DNA from: Taenia hydatigena | Taxonomy: Eukaryota > Platyhelminthes > Cestoda > Cyclophyllidea > Taeniidae | Length of the DNA: 64,000 bases | Assembly (NCBI GenBank): GCA_036345935.2 | Contig: JADWOT020000001.1 | Span: forward strand, 28,526,722-28,590,721 | Direction of reading: 5' to 3' | Part shown: positions 11,306-21,781 of the stretch, piece after piece | Layout: every line of letters begins with the position of its first letter | Position numbering within the stretch: position 1 is the first letter of the stretch | Made by a program: the position numbers and the translations under genes | Notes under the pieces: generated by a model | The model's database searches: none | The model's input: the letters and a program-made list of their open reading frames with translations, nothing else | What the model was told of the DNA's origin: nothing

Positions 11306-11516
11306 GTCTTCCGCAGTCACTATGCCTTCGCCTTTTCCAACTTCGTGGAGTCGGTGATGGGTGCGATAGCACGCAATGGAAGTGTTATCGCTGCTGTAGA
11401 GTCTTTTGGCTTGCTGATGAGCAAGTTGGGTCAGGCGCTATGCTTTGGCGTCTACTGGTTTCCAGTCATAGTGATTTGTAAAATTATTGGAGGAGAGGTG
11501 GTGTTCAAACGACCAG
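11306..11516 (+). pseudogene. USP5-like exon, KLG segment
   Basis: It begins after CGACAGAG with VFRSHYAFAF and reaches LLMSKLGQALCFGVYWFP, which aligns with the conserved TQVAKLGHGLLSGEYSKP-type segment of USP5. It ends CCAG before GTGAGC, splitting a Gly codon that is completed correctly by the next exon. No stop codon lies inside this exon. Confidence 0.75.
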
Positions 11517-11641
11517 GTGAGCTTCTCTATCCATCCATTCGTCCTAGAATTATTTATCAGTTCATGCACTCTCTATCTATTCAATCTAACCTGAACTGAT
11601 GGTTTATTCACTCATTTCAAATTCATTCTGCTTGACTACAG

Positions 11642-11853
11642 GCATCTGTCCACGCATGTTTTGTCACCTCATGGGTCGTACGAATGCGGATTTTGCGAGC
11701 AAGCAGCAGCAGGATGTGCAAGAGTCCCCTTTCCACCTCTTTAACCTAGTGGAACGTGAGATGGATGAAAAGTCGACGGTTGGCAGTCCTTCCTTCCTGC
11801 ACTTGCTCGCTTTTGCTGTGGAGGACCGTATTCAATGTGGCTTGACTGGGAAG
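11642..11853 (+). pseudogene. USP5-like exon, QQDxQE box
   Basis: The acceptor is CTTGACTACAG. The peptide GICPRMFCHLMGRTNADFAS, then KQQQDVQESPFHLFNLVERE, matches the USP5 GIAPRMF and RQQDAQEFFLHLINMVER segments. EDRIQCGLTGK closes the exon. The usual EFF is ESP here, so two conserved hydrophobic positions are lost. The downstream donor would be GTTCAT, a weak site. Confidence 0.85.
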
Positions 11854-12283
11854 GTTCATTCATCTCTTGCTCCGCCTGCATGTCTTGAGTTTTTTACGAA
11901 TAAGACTTCATCGTCTATGCATTAATTCACCTGCCTTGTCATGCATCCCTTCTACAGTCTGTTCAAAGCTTTACTTCCTTGCCTCTTCACTCCTCCACCT
12001 GGACTGCATTCATGTACTCACCAAATAAACCAACCATTTACGATGCACTCTTCGGCCTGCTTATCTTTGCGTTTATGTAGACCCTTTATTCCCCATTCCT
12101 TTCTCCATCCACCAAATTGTGTGTCTACCGGTCGTGGGCATAATGCCCTTCATCTACCACATTCTCTCTCCCTACCTACTCCAACGAACCATCCCGTCCA
12201 CTAATCCTCTCAACCACCCACTCGATCGCTTTTAACATTGTACTCTGGATTCAACAACCTATGTACCGCCCTCTCCTCAACAG

Positions 12284-12448
12284 GTTCAAGACAAGGAACG
12301 AATGGAGACAATTCTCTTCCTGCCGAATTCTCTAGAGGCGACAACGAATACGGACGAGATTGCAGCCCATGAGAAACGCAAAAGTGAAGCAGAGAAGACG
12401 AAGATGCCTTTGAATGAAGATCTGGCGTACCTAAAAATCGGCATTGAT
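12284..12448 (+). pseudogene. USP5-like exon after the QQD box
   Basis: Acceptor CTCCTCAACAG, donor GAT followed by GTGAGT. The 165 bases are open for 55 codons: VQDKERMETILFLPNSLEA, then an acidic and basic stretch (AAHEKRKSEAEKTKMPLNED). It corresponds to the USP5 part with LPVPMDAALN and EYEEKKRQAEEEK. It is the last recognisable exon. The expected next exon is not found downstream. Confidence 0.78.
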
Positions 12449-12469
12449 GTGAGTATTTCGCTCCACTGT

Positions 12470-12857
12470 GACGAAAGATGAAGGTCAGTGCCAGGAGTAC
12501 TGACTGCTGGAAAATGTTATGTAATAATAATTTATTCAAATAGGTTTGTATCTTGGCTAAAGGGTGCAGAAGACAGTGCAAAATTGTATTTCTCCGACCA
12601 CTGATCCGCCAGGTGAAAGGACGATGGCACTTCGTATTTTCCGCTTAATAATTTCCTCGACATTCTCAGCGTGCGTTCTCTGAGCAAGAATTGGCTGTAG
12701 CGGAAGGTGAATGTAGCCATTATAGCTAGATTGAAGTTCTGAGGTGGATGGACGTGCACAATGTGGATCGTAGTTAGACATTTATGCTTTGTGTGCTGCC
12801 GTTGGACTTCAACCTGACGATGAGGCTATGCCTAGTAAGGAAAAACAAGATTGATGG
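12470..12857 (+). mobile_element. Repeat family A, copy 1 (left end missing)
   Basis: It is closely related to 17321-17823 and 31913-32350. Shared words include GTACTGACTGCTG, AATAATTTATT, GGTGAAA.GACGATGGC and GTGGATGGACGTGCA. The right terminal repeat is present (about 12806-12857, GAGGCTATGCCTAGTAAGG). The left terminal repeat seen in the other copies is absent, so the copy is truncated at the side facing the USP5-like exon. Confidence 0.7.
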
Positions 12858-13179
12858 TTATATTATGCTTAGATTTTGTCTGTGGCAGCTTGAGGTGGTC
12901 TATTTTCTGATAGGCTTTTGAATTTTATAAACATTATCTAACCACTGATCTGAAAACGTGTTCCTTGAATTAAGGATAGCATGTGCTGCTACTGATATAT
13001 TTAAGTAGCTGATTTTACCTACTGATTTCTAAGTATTTTTTATCTCTACTGGCCTTCGCACAAATTTTAGCTCACATGAAGAGCTCTTCATTTTTCGTTC
13101 ATTAAAGTGGTAGCGCTTCTCCCTCTTACTGCACTCAATGCTTCCCATTGCCGTTGTAATTAATCGTGATGCGTCATCC
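12858..13179. other. AT-rich, no gene seen
   Basis: T-rich stretch following family A copy 1. No repeat partner or exon was recognised. Confidence 0.45.
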
Positions 13180-13440
13180 CTTTTTCTCAAGAGTCACAGT
13201 AATGAGTCATGAGCTGTATGCGGTTTTTTTTTATCTTCTGGGCTTGATTTGGTTAATCACATTCACTAGGTGAAATCAGTGACCATCAGTTGCAGCAGTC
13301 AAGGGTAGCAGCAGTCGAGAGCGTGGTGAGGCAGCTGCAGCATAGCATGAGCTTTACACACAATGCCTGTCTGCGTGTCTGTCTAACGACAGTCTCAAAA
13401 ACGGTGGCAGCGTCGAACTGTTGTCAACAATCCCATTTAG
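13180..13440 (+). repeat. Inverted-repeat arm paired with 16915-17165
   Basis: Read on +, this matches the complement of 16915-17165 for about 250 bases, from GAGTCATGAGC to GTCTGTCTAACGACAGT, with many substitutions. Both arms are open in the same frame with related peptides (AAVESVVRQLQHSMSFT here; AAADESVVGQLQQSTNFT in the partner; both reach CLTTVS). It may be an old exon. Confidence 0.7.
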
Positions 13441-14655
13441 GGCTTTACGTTTTGTTGTCTCACTGCTTCCAGCATTACCATTGATACGGGTGCCCTGATG
13501 AGTTACCTTCCTCTCCCTCCTCTTTATCCAGAAAATTCCATCACAAGATTGATTATCCTAGCATACTAGTGCTTGGCTGCCACACGACCATTGGTCATAA
13601 TGAAGTCGTGGTGAAGTGTATTAGAAACACCTACGTGAATAAAACGGTTGTTAACCATAGAAGGAATCTGTCCATGTGTTTATTGCTACTTGCGCCATTT
13701 CAGTAGTGTGTGTGTGCGTCCCTAACTTCCGCCTGCTGGAGGACACGGGAAAGCCGTGCACAAACTGCCGCGTGAGAAGTCGCCTGCTTAGCACTAAAGT
13801 GTGTTAATGCTTATTCGTATGTAGGCACAGCGAGTGGTGGAAGGTGCAATCAACGTGGCCTAATCGAGTGCAGACGCATTGATGGCTTTGGTACGGCAGA
13901 TGTAACAAAGCAATGCTGCATCAGTCAGCGCAACAATTTTGACAAGAAGTATAGAGGGGGCAGTATTAAATCGTGTTGATAGTTTCTATGAGTTCTTTTC
14001 CTTTGTTGGCCACATAGGAGAGTGCACTGCTGTGAGTTATTGCTCCTGTCTTCCCTTATTTGACAGGGCCGGTTAACGAGACAGATGGATAGCTAAATTT
14101 GTTGGAGAAGATGAGTAGCTCATTTGAATTCGCAAACTAGCTGTGAGAATGGGTTTTATTTGAAAGAATTGGGTATCTATGCGGAGGAATGAATTGGTAG
14201 GGACTTGTTAGGGTACTACAAGATGGGGGGAGCGGGTAAGTAGATAAAGAAGAGGAGTGGGAGCTAGACTTCTTAAAGATGGGAATCGCTCCGTGCCAAA
14301 GTCACTACCCCTGATGAGCTACAGTACTTGAAGCATCTTCTAAGTGTTCCTGTACTTTCCCGTTTTTAATAAAGTCGGGACAAAACGTGTGCCATATAAA
14401 GCGCGCTGGCGTGAGCAAGGGACTTATTGATCTTGTTGCAGCCCACATCCCATAATCCAGCTACTCCAGTCAAGGGTGGTTCGCACTTGCAGGTGACTAA
14501 GTGAGTAAACTTGTCTGCTGTGCTGAGTGAATGACTGGCAGGCACAAAGAGACGTCGCGCAGACGAGTTTGCTCTCCTACATGATCAGTAAGCCAGCGGA
14601 TCATCTAAAGTGCTATTTGACCAGCTGATAAATCTTTGAGGCGAAGACGGCATGA
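13441..14655. other. No gene seen
   Basis: Mixed composition. 14580-14655 matches the sequence just upstream of the W-block exon in the palindrome arms (about 35835-35930), so the repeat copy starts before the open frame listed next. The rest has no clear partner in the window. Confidence 0.4.
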
Positions 14656-14994
14656 CTCTATGGCGGAGAAGTCATCGATGTCAGACAATTCCAACAAGTC
14701 CATGGAGAAATGGCGCTGCACTACGCCAACCTCAAGCAACACTTCATGTGTTACTACATGCATTGCTGCCCCAAAATGGACTGTAAGGCTGACAAATCGC
14801 TCCCTTTCCATGCCTGCCTTAAGAGGAGAGGTGTATGGCTGCCCATGGAAGCGTGTCAACGCCTGCTTAACCAAAGCCAGTACAGTGGACTCGCAGAGGA
14901 GGACAAAGAAGACCCGCCAATCACGCCACGTGACGATAAACAAAGTGAACATTCAGCTCTCATTCTTCGAGACTGTGGCAGTCGCGTTGTCTGA
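14656..14994 (+). pseudogene. W-block exon copy, longest intact frame of its family
   Basis: It is open for 112 codons: GEVIDVRQFQQVHGEMALHY, then ANLKQHFMCYYMHCCPKMDC, SLPFHACLKRRGVWLPMEAC. The palindrome copies (about 35950-36253 and 62146-62450) align with this as IVDFQEIQKAHREV...IYANFK but break soon after at a stop. Conservation of amino acids in one frame across diverged copies suggests descent from a real coding exon. Near the end the match to the other copies shifts frame (ETVAVAL against ETLAYAL), so at least one copy carries a frameshift. The protein family is not recognised. Confidence 0.4.
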
Positions 14995-15440
14995 AGGACA
15001 CTGCATAGTGGACGGCGACGCAGTAGTCATCACACTGGCTGTCGATTAAGAGGTGTTGTGTGGGAGGAATCTGGACCTCGTCAGCCAGTAAATCGTTCTC
15101 GTGAAGTATACTAAAGGCACGCGCATTAGTTGCACAAACTGGAACGGTGTGAGTTGAGACCGTGGCTTTACTTGTTATGTGGATTGCTGGCGCCATGTCA
15201 TGAGGCCGATGCTATGCAGAAGTTGTGTTGAAAGGTCCTTTGTTCGGTGCAGAGAAGCACGTATGTTACTTTGGTATCATTTAGTACAGTGAGGGGAAGA
15301 GTGATTAGCGAGTTCGGTTGCTCAGGTGAAAATCGAATGTGTGTGGGCTAAAGTAGACCAGAAAAAAAGGCAAAACTATCTTTAAAAATCTGTAAGGGAC
15401 GATGATAATTAGTCGAATAAGAGTGAGGAGGAAACAGTGA
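14995..15440. other. No gene seen
   Basis: Intron-like DNA between two exon candidates on +. No repeat partner was noticed. Confidence 0.4.
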
Positions 15441-15503
15441 GTGGGTGTGGACACGGCCTTTAAAGTACTTTCTAGCGAGGACCACATCAGCATCTCAGGA
15501 TCT
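15441..15503 (+). pseudogene. Small exon-like segment with a consensus donor
   Basis: It reads VGVDTAFKVLSSEDHISISG followed by S, then the consensus donor GTAAGT. A diverged copy at about 18215-18270 on the minus strand reads RVLYSIDHISISGSV in the same frame. The codon before this segment is TGA in frame, so the acceptor must lie within the first few bases or the copy is dead. Confidence 0.38.
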
Positions 15504-15722
15504 GTAAGTTATCGTAAATGGTAGGACACGGGCAATCTACACTACTCCTACCATAACAGTCTCGAGTCGTTGTAGTTTGACACCAAACACAGTTTTGGGA
15601 GTTGTGGTGGGGCTCTACCACTCGGATGAATAGTGTCACACAACCTAGCATAGGTCCTAGCACCCGAAGTGCTCATGTGGAAATGTGGAAGAAGAGAACT
15701 TAAAGTAATCCGGCTTTTTTAG

Positions 15723-15883
15723 CTGGAAATGCCAACGATGTTTCTGTGTTTGGGGCTACGCTAACGTCAAAGGCCTACAAAACCATGTACACAGATTTCG
15801 TCCTCGTAGTAGCCTTGGAAAGGCACTCCAGAGGGAGTGAGATCCATTGGAATGCGAGGAGCGAACCCACTTCCGCCTATAAA
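15723..15883 (+). CDS. Well-defined exon candidate, unknown protein
   Basis: A strong acceptor (CCGGCTTTTTTAG) precedes 15723 and GTAAAC follows 15883. In between the sequence is open: GNANDVSVFGATLTSKAYKT, then MYTDFVLVVALERHSRGSEI and HWNARSEPTSAYK. The amino-acid mix is that of a folded protein. It lies 220 bases downstream of the exon-like segment at 15441-15503 on the same strand, so the two may be successive exons, though joining in phase was not proven. I cannot name the family. Confidence 0.42.
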
Positions 15884-16563
15884 GTAAACACACAGAGGCG
15901 GCTGACTGGCTAGTGGGTTGTTGAGAGCCTAATGTGCTCATTGGATAGCCAAGTAAAGCAGGTAATGCGATTATCAATTAGAAGCCGCAGTCACGCCCAA
16001 CTATTAGATTGTAATGGACATTACCAACTATTTGATGTGATGGTCTGTCTAAGCACCCCAGATAAAGTGGGTAGTGTTGAATAGCTGCTGACCTCCTACA
16101 GTGCCAGGTGATGGGTCTCATCAGGACTGTTAGCCAGGTGGATGGTTTGACTGCTCGTAACAGCGAGGACCAGATGGTTACAGTGAACAAGGACAGGATG
16201 GGAATAGTTGAGCAGAGGGCGTATTACCAAGGTGAATGAGAAAGTGAGGAAGCAGAAGAGAAGACGTCGTATCGGTTTTCGTGCAGTAGTAGAAACTGGA
16301 GAAGGAGACTAAAGAGAATGAGGGAGAAAGAGAAGAATGAGACGGCGGAGAGCGCGTCGTCTCGTGTTCATAAGAATGAAAGTGCAGAGCTGCTGATGCA
16401 CTAAGGTTTATTTTTCCTTACTAACATTAAAATTGTGGATTGAATACAATCCGCTCCTCAAGAGTTGCAAGACTCATTGTTTTGGCCTTCAAATCATGCC
16501 AGCTACCACGAGGAGGTAAAATGCCAGGCGACGTTCCACTGAATGGAGCAAATGTCGATGTGA
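15884..16563. other. No gene supported
   Basis: Mostly mixed composition with short frames. A frame near 16120-16190 reads VSQVDGLTARNSEDQMVTV, protein-like but without clear splice sites. 16240-16380 is purine-rich (GA-rich). Confidence 0.35.
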
Positions 16564-16837
16564 TTGATGTCCAAATCAGGAAGTAATTACAAAGCAGACA
16601 ACTGTGCCACTGCGTCTACCTTCATTGGGACGTGCAGGCACTGCCACCGAGAAATACCAACTCAAAATGCTCAAGAGTATTGTGTGAAGATATGTATCTT
16701 TCGTGAATGCGATCAACACCTGGTCAAGGGTGAGAGCAGACAAAGAGCATTATTTGTCGGTGAAGAAGGTGGATGACGACGGTTTGGTAAGCAGAGACGT
16801 GTTCGTTGAACGCTTTTCTTCTATCTTTAAGGATTAA
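16564..16837 (+). pseudogene. S2-type fragment with the DVFVER terminal exon
   Basis: This is a diverged copy of the S2 block at about 59180-59425. The last part (16766-16837) reads KKVDDDGLVSRDVFVERFSS, then IFKD and TAA, matching the S2 exon in frame and in stop position. The preceding part holds several cysteines (CRHCHREIPTQNAQEYC, CDQH). A donor-like AAGG/GTGAGA is kept at the same place as in the other copies. Confidence 0.5.
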
Positions 16838-16914
16838 TTAGTCAAGCATGTATAATGCCAACGTGTCGATCTGACAAAGTGGCTAGATGTCCGTCCCCGC
16901 TAATGATGGGGTCG

Positions 16915-17165
16915 TTGAGAACACGGTGGTCCAAGTGTTCCATCAGGCAATTCGACACTGTTGTTAGACAGGCACGCTCACAGACGTTGCGCGTAAAGTT
17001 CGTGCTCTGCTGTAGTTGCCCAACTACACTCTCGTCTGCTGCCGCCCTTGACCGGTGTGACTGTTGGTTACTGGTTTCACTTCGCAGATGCGATTGAAAC
17101 AAATCAGGCTCAAAAGAATGAAAAATAAACACGGCTCATGACTCATGGCTGTGATTCTTAAGGCA
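16915..17165 (-). repeat. Inverted-repeat arm paired with 13180-13440
   Basis: The complement matches 13180-13440. The minus-strand frame reads AAADESVVGQLQQSTNFT and CERACLTTVS. The two arms are 3.5 kb apart and much diverged, so the duplication is old. Confidence 0.7.
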
Positions 17166-17320
17166 TATAAGTGGATGTGAAATCACATTTAGTTACAAGG
17201 GCAATGGAGGATATTGAGTGGAGTAGAGGAGAGAAGCGGCATCACTTTCATGAACGAGGAAAGTAAATCGACCACTAAAGCTGCTTCCATCCCAAAAAAC
17301 TCAAGGTGCAATATAAAAAT

Positions 17321-17823
17321 ATGAATTTTGTGTTTGCTTACTAGGCATAGTCTCATCGCCAGGTTGTGGTCCACCGGCAGCTCGGTAATCCCCACCAACC
17401 TTAGAATTTTGGACTAGCTGAATAATGGCCACGTTCAAGTTTTGTGGCAGCCAATTCTCGTCCAGAGCGAATTTGAGCAGAAGGTACTGACTGCTGACAA
17501 AGGTATTGCAGTAGTCATTTATTTGAATAGCCCTACCTCTCGATTTGGACGGCTCAGGGGGCACTGCGAGATGTTATTCCTTCGGTCACCGATCCCTTCG
17601 GTGAAATGACGATGGCGCTTTGTTCCTCCTGCTTGGCAACCTTTCTCAACATTCTCTGCGTGCTGCCACAAAAATTAAATGTGATTGTTCTGTTAGCTCG
17701 AAGTTCTGCGGTGGATAGACGTTAGGAATATGGATTTTCTTTAGACCTTTCTACTCTTCGTGCTGTCGGCAAACTTCAATTTGGCAAAGAGGCTGTGTTT
17801 AGTGAAGAAAAGCAAAGTTGATG
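17321..17823 (+). mobile_element. Repeat family A, copy 2, with terminal inverted repeats
   Basis: The left end (17321-17366) contains CTTACTAGGCATAGTCTCAT. The right end (about 17771-17823) contains the complement in diverged form (GAGGCTGTGTTTAGTGAAG). The interior matches copies 1 and 3. There is no open frame for a transposase, so a MITE-like, non-autonomous element is the simplest reading. No target-site duplication was confirmed. Confidence 0.6.
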
Positions 17824-18200
17824 CTTTCATTACGCTTTGAGTTTTGTTGTTTGGTAGAAGCTTTCAGTGGTCAATTTTATGACATGCTGCAACAAATTTG
17901 GCGTTCATTCCCTCCTTCTTAGCCCTTGCTTTCTTGTAACGAGTGGCTTGAATAGAGGTAGGCGATATTCTCCATTACTAGTCAATTTTACGTGTCACTG
18001 TCACCATTGTGACAGTGCATCAATCGCGGGTGTGGTGTGAAAATGGGAGGCATCAGTGTAACAGCTTCCATCCACGCTGTAGTGTTCGGAGTTTAACTGA
18101 GTCGGGTGCATCGCACTAAAGGAATCGTCGGCGTAAACCGAAACCACTTAAGTCTGCAATGAATTGCTCGTGTAGTGCTGATTCCCTCCGCGGCAACACG
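17824..18200. other. No gene seen
   Basis: Unassigned sequence between family A copy 2 and the older palindrome. A short GTGACAG/CTGTCAC hairpin lies near 17993-18020. Confidence 0.35.
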
Positions 18201-19366
18201 CCAATCACAGCCAACAGATCCAGAGATGCTGATGTGGTCGATGCTATAAAGTACTCGGGAGGCTATGTTCGGGCCCACTCACCCTCTCATTCCCCTCCTC
18301 GTTCCATCGATCCCGACCACCTCCAACAGACGACTATCGCTTTCTTTACACTTACTCACCTACGCACCCAAAACGCCATCACTTATCCCATTCGCCTTTA
18401 CCCACTACTTCCCAAAAAGGGTAATAAAATTAGCACTTTGTGTAACCAAAACTTTATTTAAACACACCACCATGCCAGAGTGAAAGGGGCTAGAGGGTAA
18501 GGAGCATGAGCAACCAAGAATCAGAAAAAGGAAAGAAAAAACAGCATTGAAGTTAATTTGAATTGTCAGTAATACCTATGCTGTCAAAATGGATCCAGTT
18601 TCACTGCATTGAGACAGCAGTCAACCAATGCAAATCCCCAGTACGTGCAGAAGAAGGCTGCGCAGACCGATTCGCTTTCCAACAGCGTCATCACCATGTC
18701 ACCAAAGCATGAACCTTGCAGCGATGTAGCTGCCTAGTCTATCGTCGACGAGAAGACGAGGATTTGAGATTGAATCACGAGCGTTCTCGAAGCGAGTGAA
18801 TGAATAATATGAGATTATGCGGTCTATTTGATCCCACTCTACTCGTTTCAAGGATGTGAAGGTCAAGGAGGAGAGATGAACGCCAAACTGACCACGCGCT
18901 TTGGGATCCCTTCTTACCACGACCTGAGCAGACACCAACCAGAGAGTCTTCGGTGCATTATTTGGAGTTTTCTCTTTCAAGTGCTCTGATTGGTGCCATT
19001 TGTTGAAACAAGCACCACGCAGGACTCTCAACTGACAAAAGACCGAAAGATTCCGGCTTACTTGTTCTTTTCCGTCTATCCTGCCCATGATTGACCCCTA
19101 ACACCATGACGGTTGCAAGGACTCGCTTGGGTCGAGGAACCATCTCTGTAGATATCACTCATACGAGAAGTGAACACATCGACATGAGACGGTAAATTTC
19201 ACTAGATGGTTGCAAGGGCGAATTTGAACCAGGCCTGAAAGTTCCCGAGGCTGCAAGCTACTTTTGAACCAGGGAGAACAAAGTGGATGAAAGACGAATC
19301 GCTCCCACATTGCAGAAAAACGTTAGCAGTCCAGACAAATTGAAGAGTCCAAGGCAAACAACTTTG

Positions 19367-19660
19367 TTAGCGAGCAACACACACCTGTCTGCCAAAGCAG
19401 ACAAGTTGTGCGAACGTCACTTGTTTAGTGATTGGACCACCATTTGGTGCTAAAATGGCAAGAGGTCCACCACGATTGCAGATGCTACATGCAAACAGTC
19501 TCAATCCTAATTGGCTGAAAAGTGGCTCCCACGAAGTTTGATGCTGCTGTAATGTCAGCAGCAATGCACTGTCATAATTGCGAAGGTGTGTAACAGGGTG
19601 GGTATCAATCTCCCTCATTGGAGACATTGATGACGAGTTGAGGTGAGGAGGATTAGGCAC
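19367..19660 (-). pseudogene. Coding-like remnant with QLVCFGRQVC block
   Basis: The minus strand is open for 97 codons. HLRNYDSALLLTLQQHQTSW and later TFAQLVCFGRQVC align with 31235-31447 (minus), where the same two stretches read DTQLLTL*QLHASW and SAQLVYLDRQVC but lie in different frames. One copy has therefore shifted frame. Conservation at the amino-acid level implies a former exon. The family is unknown. Confidence 0.35.
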
Positions 19661-19792
19661 GTTTGGGAAAGGACAGGTACTGTTGCTGAATCACCGCTGT
19701 CTCTGTGATTAGTGTCGCTGCGAGGAAGAAGAGACGCAGGCACACGCGATTTCAACAGCCAGATTAGCCACCACATAATTCAATAACGTTGA

Positions 19793-20238
19793 CATTTCTT
19801 AAGCAGCTTCATCACGTCGCCATACCCGCATTATTCATGCTTGACTATGAAGCGTTCAAAGAACACGCTTTTGCATCCATTAAGAGTACTTCCTGGCGGA
19901 TCGTACTCTACTCTATCCAAGGGAATTAAAGCTATGCAAAAATGAGCGAAACCGGATAAACTGATCCAATTACAGAAACCAACAAACCAACGAAATGTGG
20001 CATTTCTAAAGCAGCTTCGTCACGTCGCCATACCTGTATTATTCATGCTTGACTAAGAAGCGTTCAAAGAACACGTCTCTGGCTTTGGAGCTGTTGCCAT
20101 CAGCCTTCACATCAATTAAGAGTACTTCCTGGCGGATCGCACTCTACTCTTTCTAAGGAAATAAAAGCTATGCAAAAATAAGGGAAGGAGGATGCACAGA
20201 TCTAATTACGGAAACCAACAAACCCATCGAAATGTGTC
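19793..20238. repeat. Tandem duplication of about 208 and 238 bp
   Basis: Units 19793-20000 and 20001-20238 both run from CATTTCT.AAGCAGCTTC to CCAACGAAATGTG or CCATCGAAATGTG. The second unit has about 30 extra bases (CTGGCTTTGGAGCTGTTGCC). That extra stretch encodes part of the DVFFER exon, so unit 1 appears to have lost it. Confidence 0.85.
20039..20101 (-). pseudogene. DVFVER-type terminal exon, copy in older palindrome
   Basis: The minus frame reads DGNSSKARDVFFERFLVKHE and stops. A sequence ending GATGTGAAG lies upstream like an acceptor. The tandem partner at about 19831-19877 keeps only KSVFFERFIVKHE. Confidence 0.5.
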
Positions 20239-20322
20239 GCAGATTCAGCTTTAACACATCTTTGGTGATTGATGAACGAGGCAGAGTGATGAGTGTTATG
20301 AGAGCACTTTTCTCTCTCGAAG

Positions 20323-20388
20323 GCAGATGATGACGGTTCCGCAGCAAGAATGGTGTTCGCCGAACACTTCTCGTTCACCATTGAGGAC
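20323..20388 (+). pseudogene. DVFVER-type exon without its stop
   Basis: After a good acceptor (CTTTTCTCTCTCGAAG) the frame reads ADDDGSAARMVFAEHFSFTI and ED. The codon that is TAA in most copies is TAC here, so the frame runs on for a few codons. Confidence 0.5.
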
Positions 20389-21781
20389 TACCAAGTCAAG
20401 CCTATATGAAGCGCATAAGCCGTAATTAATTCAGTCGTTCAGTCTAGCAGATGGACGCGGGTGCTTATGACTATGAGCGTAGCAGCCAGAGGTGCCAATG
20501 ACGCCCGAGCTGGCGTGCATAACTGTGCCTCTCTTCACATCTCAGTGGTTTGTGCTGCCTTGACCTAAGGGAACTCCACAACCACGTAAAGAGTTTGTTA
20601 TAGCAGCCTTAATTAGGGTGCGAATGCGGTATCACCATCTGTTTAAGGTACATGAATGAGGTGATGCCGTGGAGCTATTTCTCGAGGAAATCTCAGCATC
20701 GACTCCTTACTCTTTTCCCTCTATTTTACGCATACACTGAGGCCACTTATCAGTACTGAGGGACGTCAGTCTTTTAACCACCAATGTGGAGTAGTGAGGC
20801 TTCAAGCATATTGTGTCCCCACAACTGCTCTAAGCCTCCCGGTCCAGCCTTTGTTCTTTCCACGCCGATGCTTTCGATCCTCGCTTGAATGTCATTGTTT
20901 TTCAAATCCAAGTGAAATCTTGCAAAATCCACGAAGAGTAATGCGAATTTTTTGCATGTGGCGCTTGGGGTTCTTGTAGTTGGTAGACCGCAATCGAAGG
21001 ACATTGGGAGGCTGCTGTGGCCCGAAGCACACAACCTTCTCACTGAACTCAAGGTGGCATCTTAGTCAACCGAAATTGCACTCAATCCTCCTTCTTTTCC
21101 TTGCTCCTTCAGCAAGTCAACTGTTGTAGGTGTGCAAGAATGCGCACTTGTTTGAAATAGGATGTCATTCGTGCAAGAATTAGGCTCATCGGCGGTATCT
21201 TCCTCCACCTCACTTTGAGCATGTGACGATCCTCTCTAAATGCAAGATCATTTTGGTCATGTTCCTCTTAGACGGCTAGTTAATCAGTGGAGAGTAAACT
21301 AATTTTAAATAAAGTAAACGTATGCAACTGCTTCTGAGGTTCTTAATTTTGGTGGCATTGTCTATGTTGGTAGCATGGTTACTGATCTATTGATTGGTCA
21401 ACAACTAGAGCTATGACTAATTGACATTTGACCTTCTCCCATTATAACCTACGCACTCAATTGCCAAATGAGAGAAACTGGTGAACTGGATCACTCACAG
21501 CTACAGCCACACCCAACAGTTGGTTCGTTACGAACATGACTAACAGACGGCAACTTCAACGATCGCTGATTGAAATCTGGCATAGACCACATTACTTGAA
21601 AGCCAATTCTCCAAGTAGTAAAATGGAAGCATTAATTACAAGAGCGCATTACGAAGCGTCCAAAGGTTGTGAGATTCGTCTCTCCTCCTTCACCTTCTCA
21701 TCCTTGGAAAAAGCAGAATGTGAACAGTTAGTACACATGGTCTCATAGAATCCAATGCTTGCATCTGGCACGCTCGGATGA

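Larger units (their letters stand above)
10885..12448 (+). pseudogene. USP5 / isopeptidase T-like pseudogene, unprocessed
   Basis: Four exons in order match the middle of animal USP5, a cysteine protease that recycles unanchored polyubiquitin: the region before the catalytic domain, the Cys box, the KLG...Y segment, the QQDxQE box and the segment after it. Introns of 157, 125 and 430 bp separate them with GT and AG ends, so this is a duplicated genomic copy, not a retrocopy. A TGA (11104-11106) and a TAG (11146-11148) flank the catalytic Cys codon, so a full enzyme cannot be made. The UBA domains and the C-terminal His box are missing. From about 12470 the DNA is repeat family A. Either the gene was cut off by rearrangement or the rest lies elsewhere. 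No gene symbol is given because the copy is broken. Confidence 0.85.
18200..20285 (-). repeat. Older palindrome, left arm (S2 family, minus orientation)
   Basis: It matches the complement of 20300-22330 in block order: TACCCACC-type block, HFQILVF block, LSSLTF block, QLVCFGRQVC block and DVFFER block, out to the centre near 20.29 kb. It also matches the minus-oriented S2 block of the young palindrome (37.7-39.3 kb). Identity is visibly lower than in the young palindrome. Confidence 0.75.
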
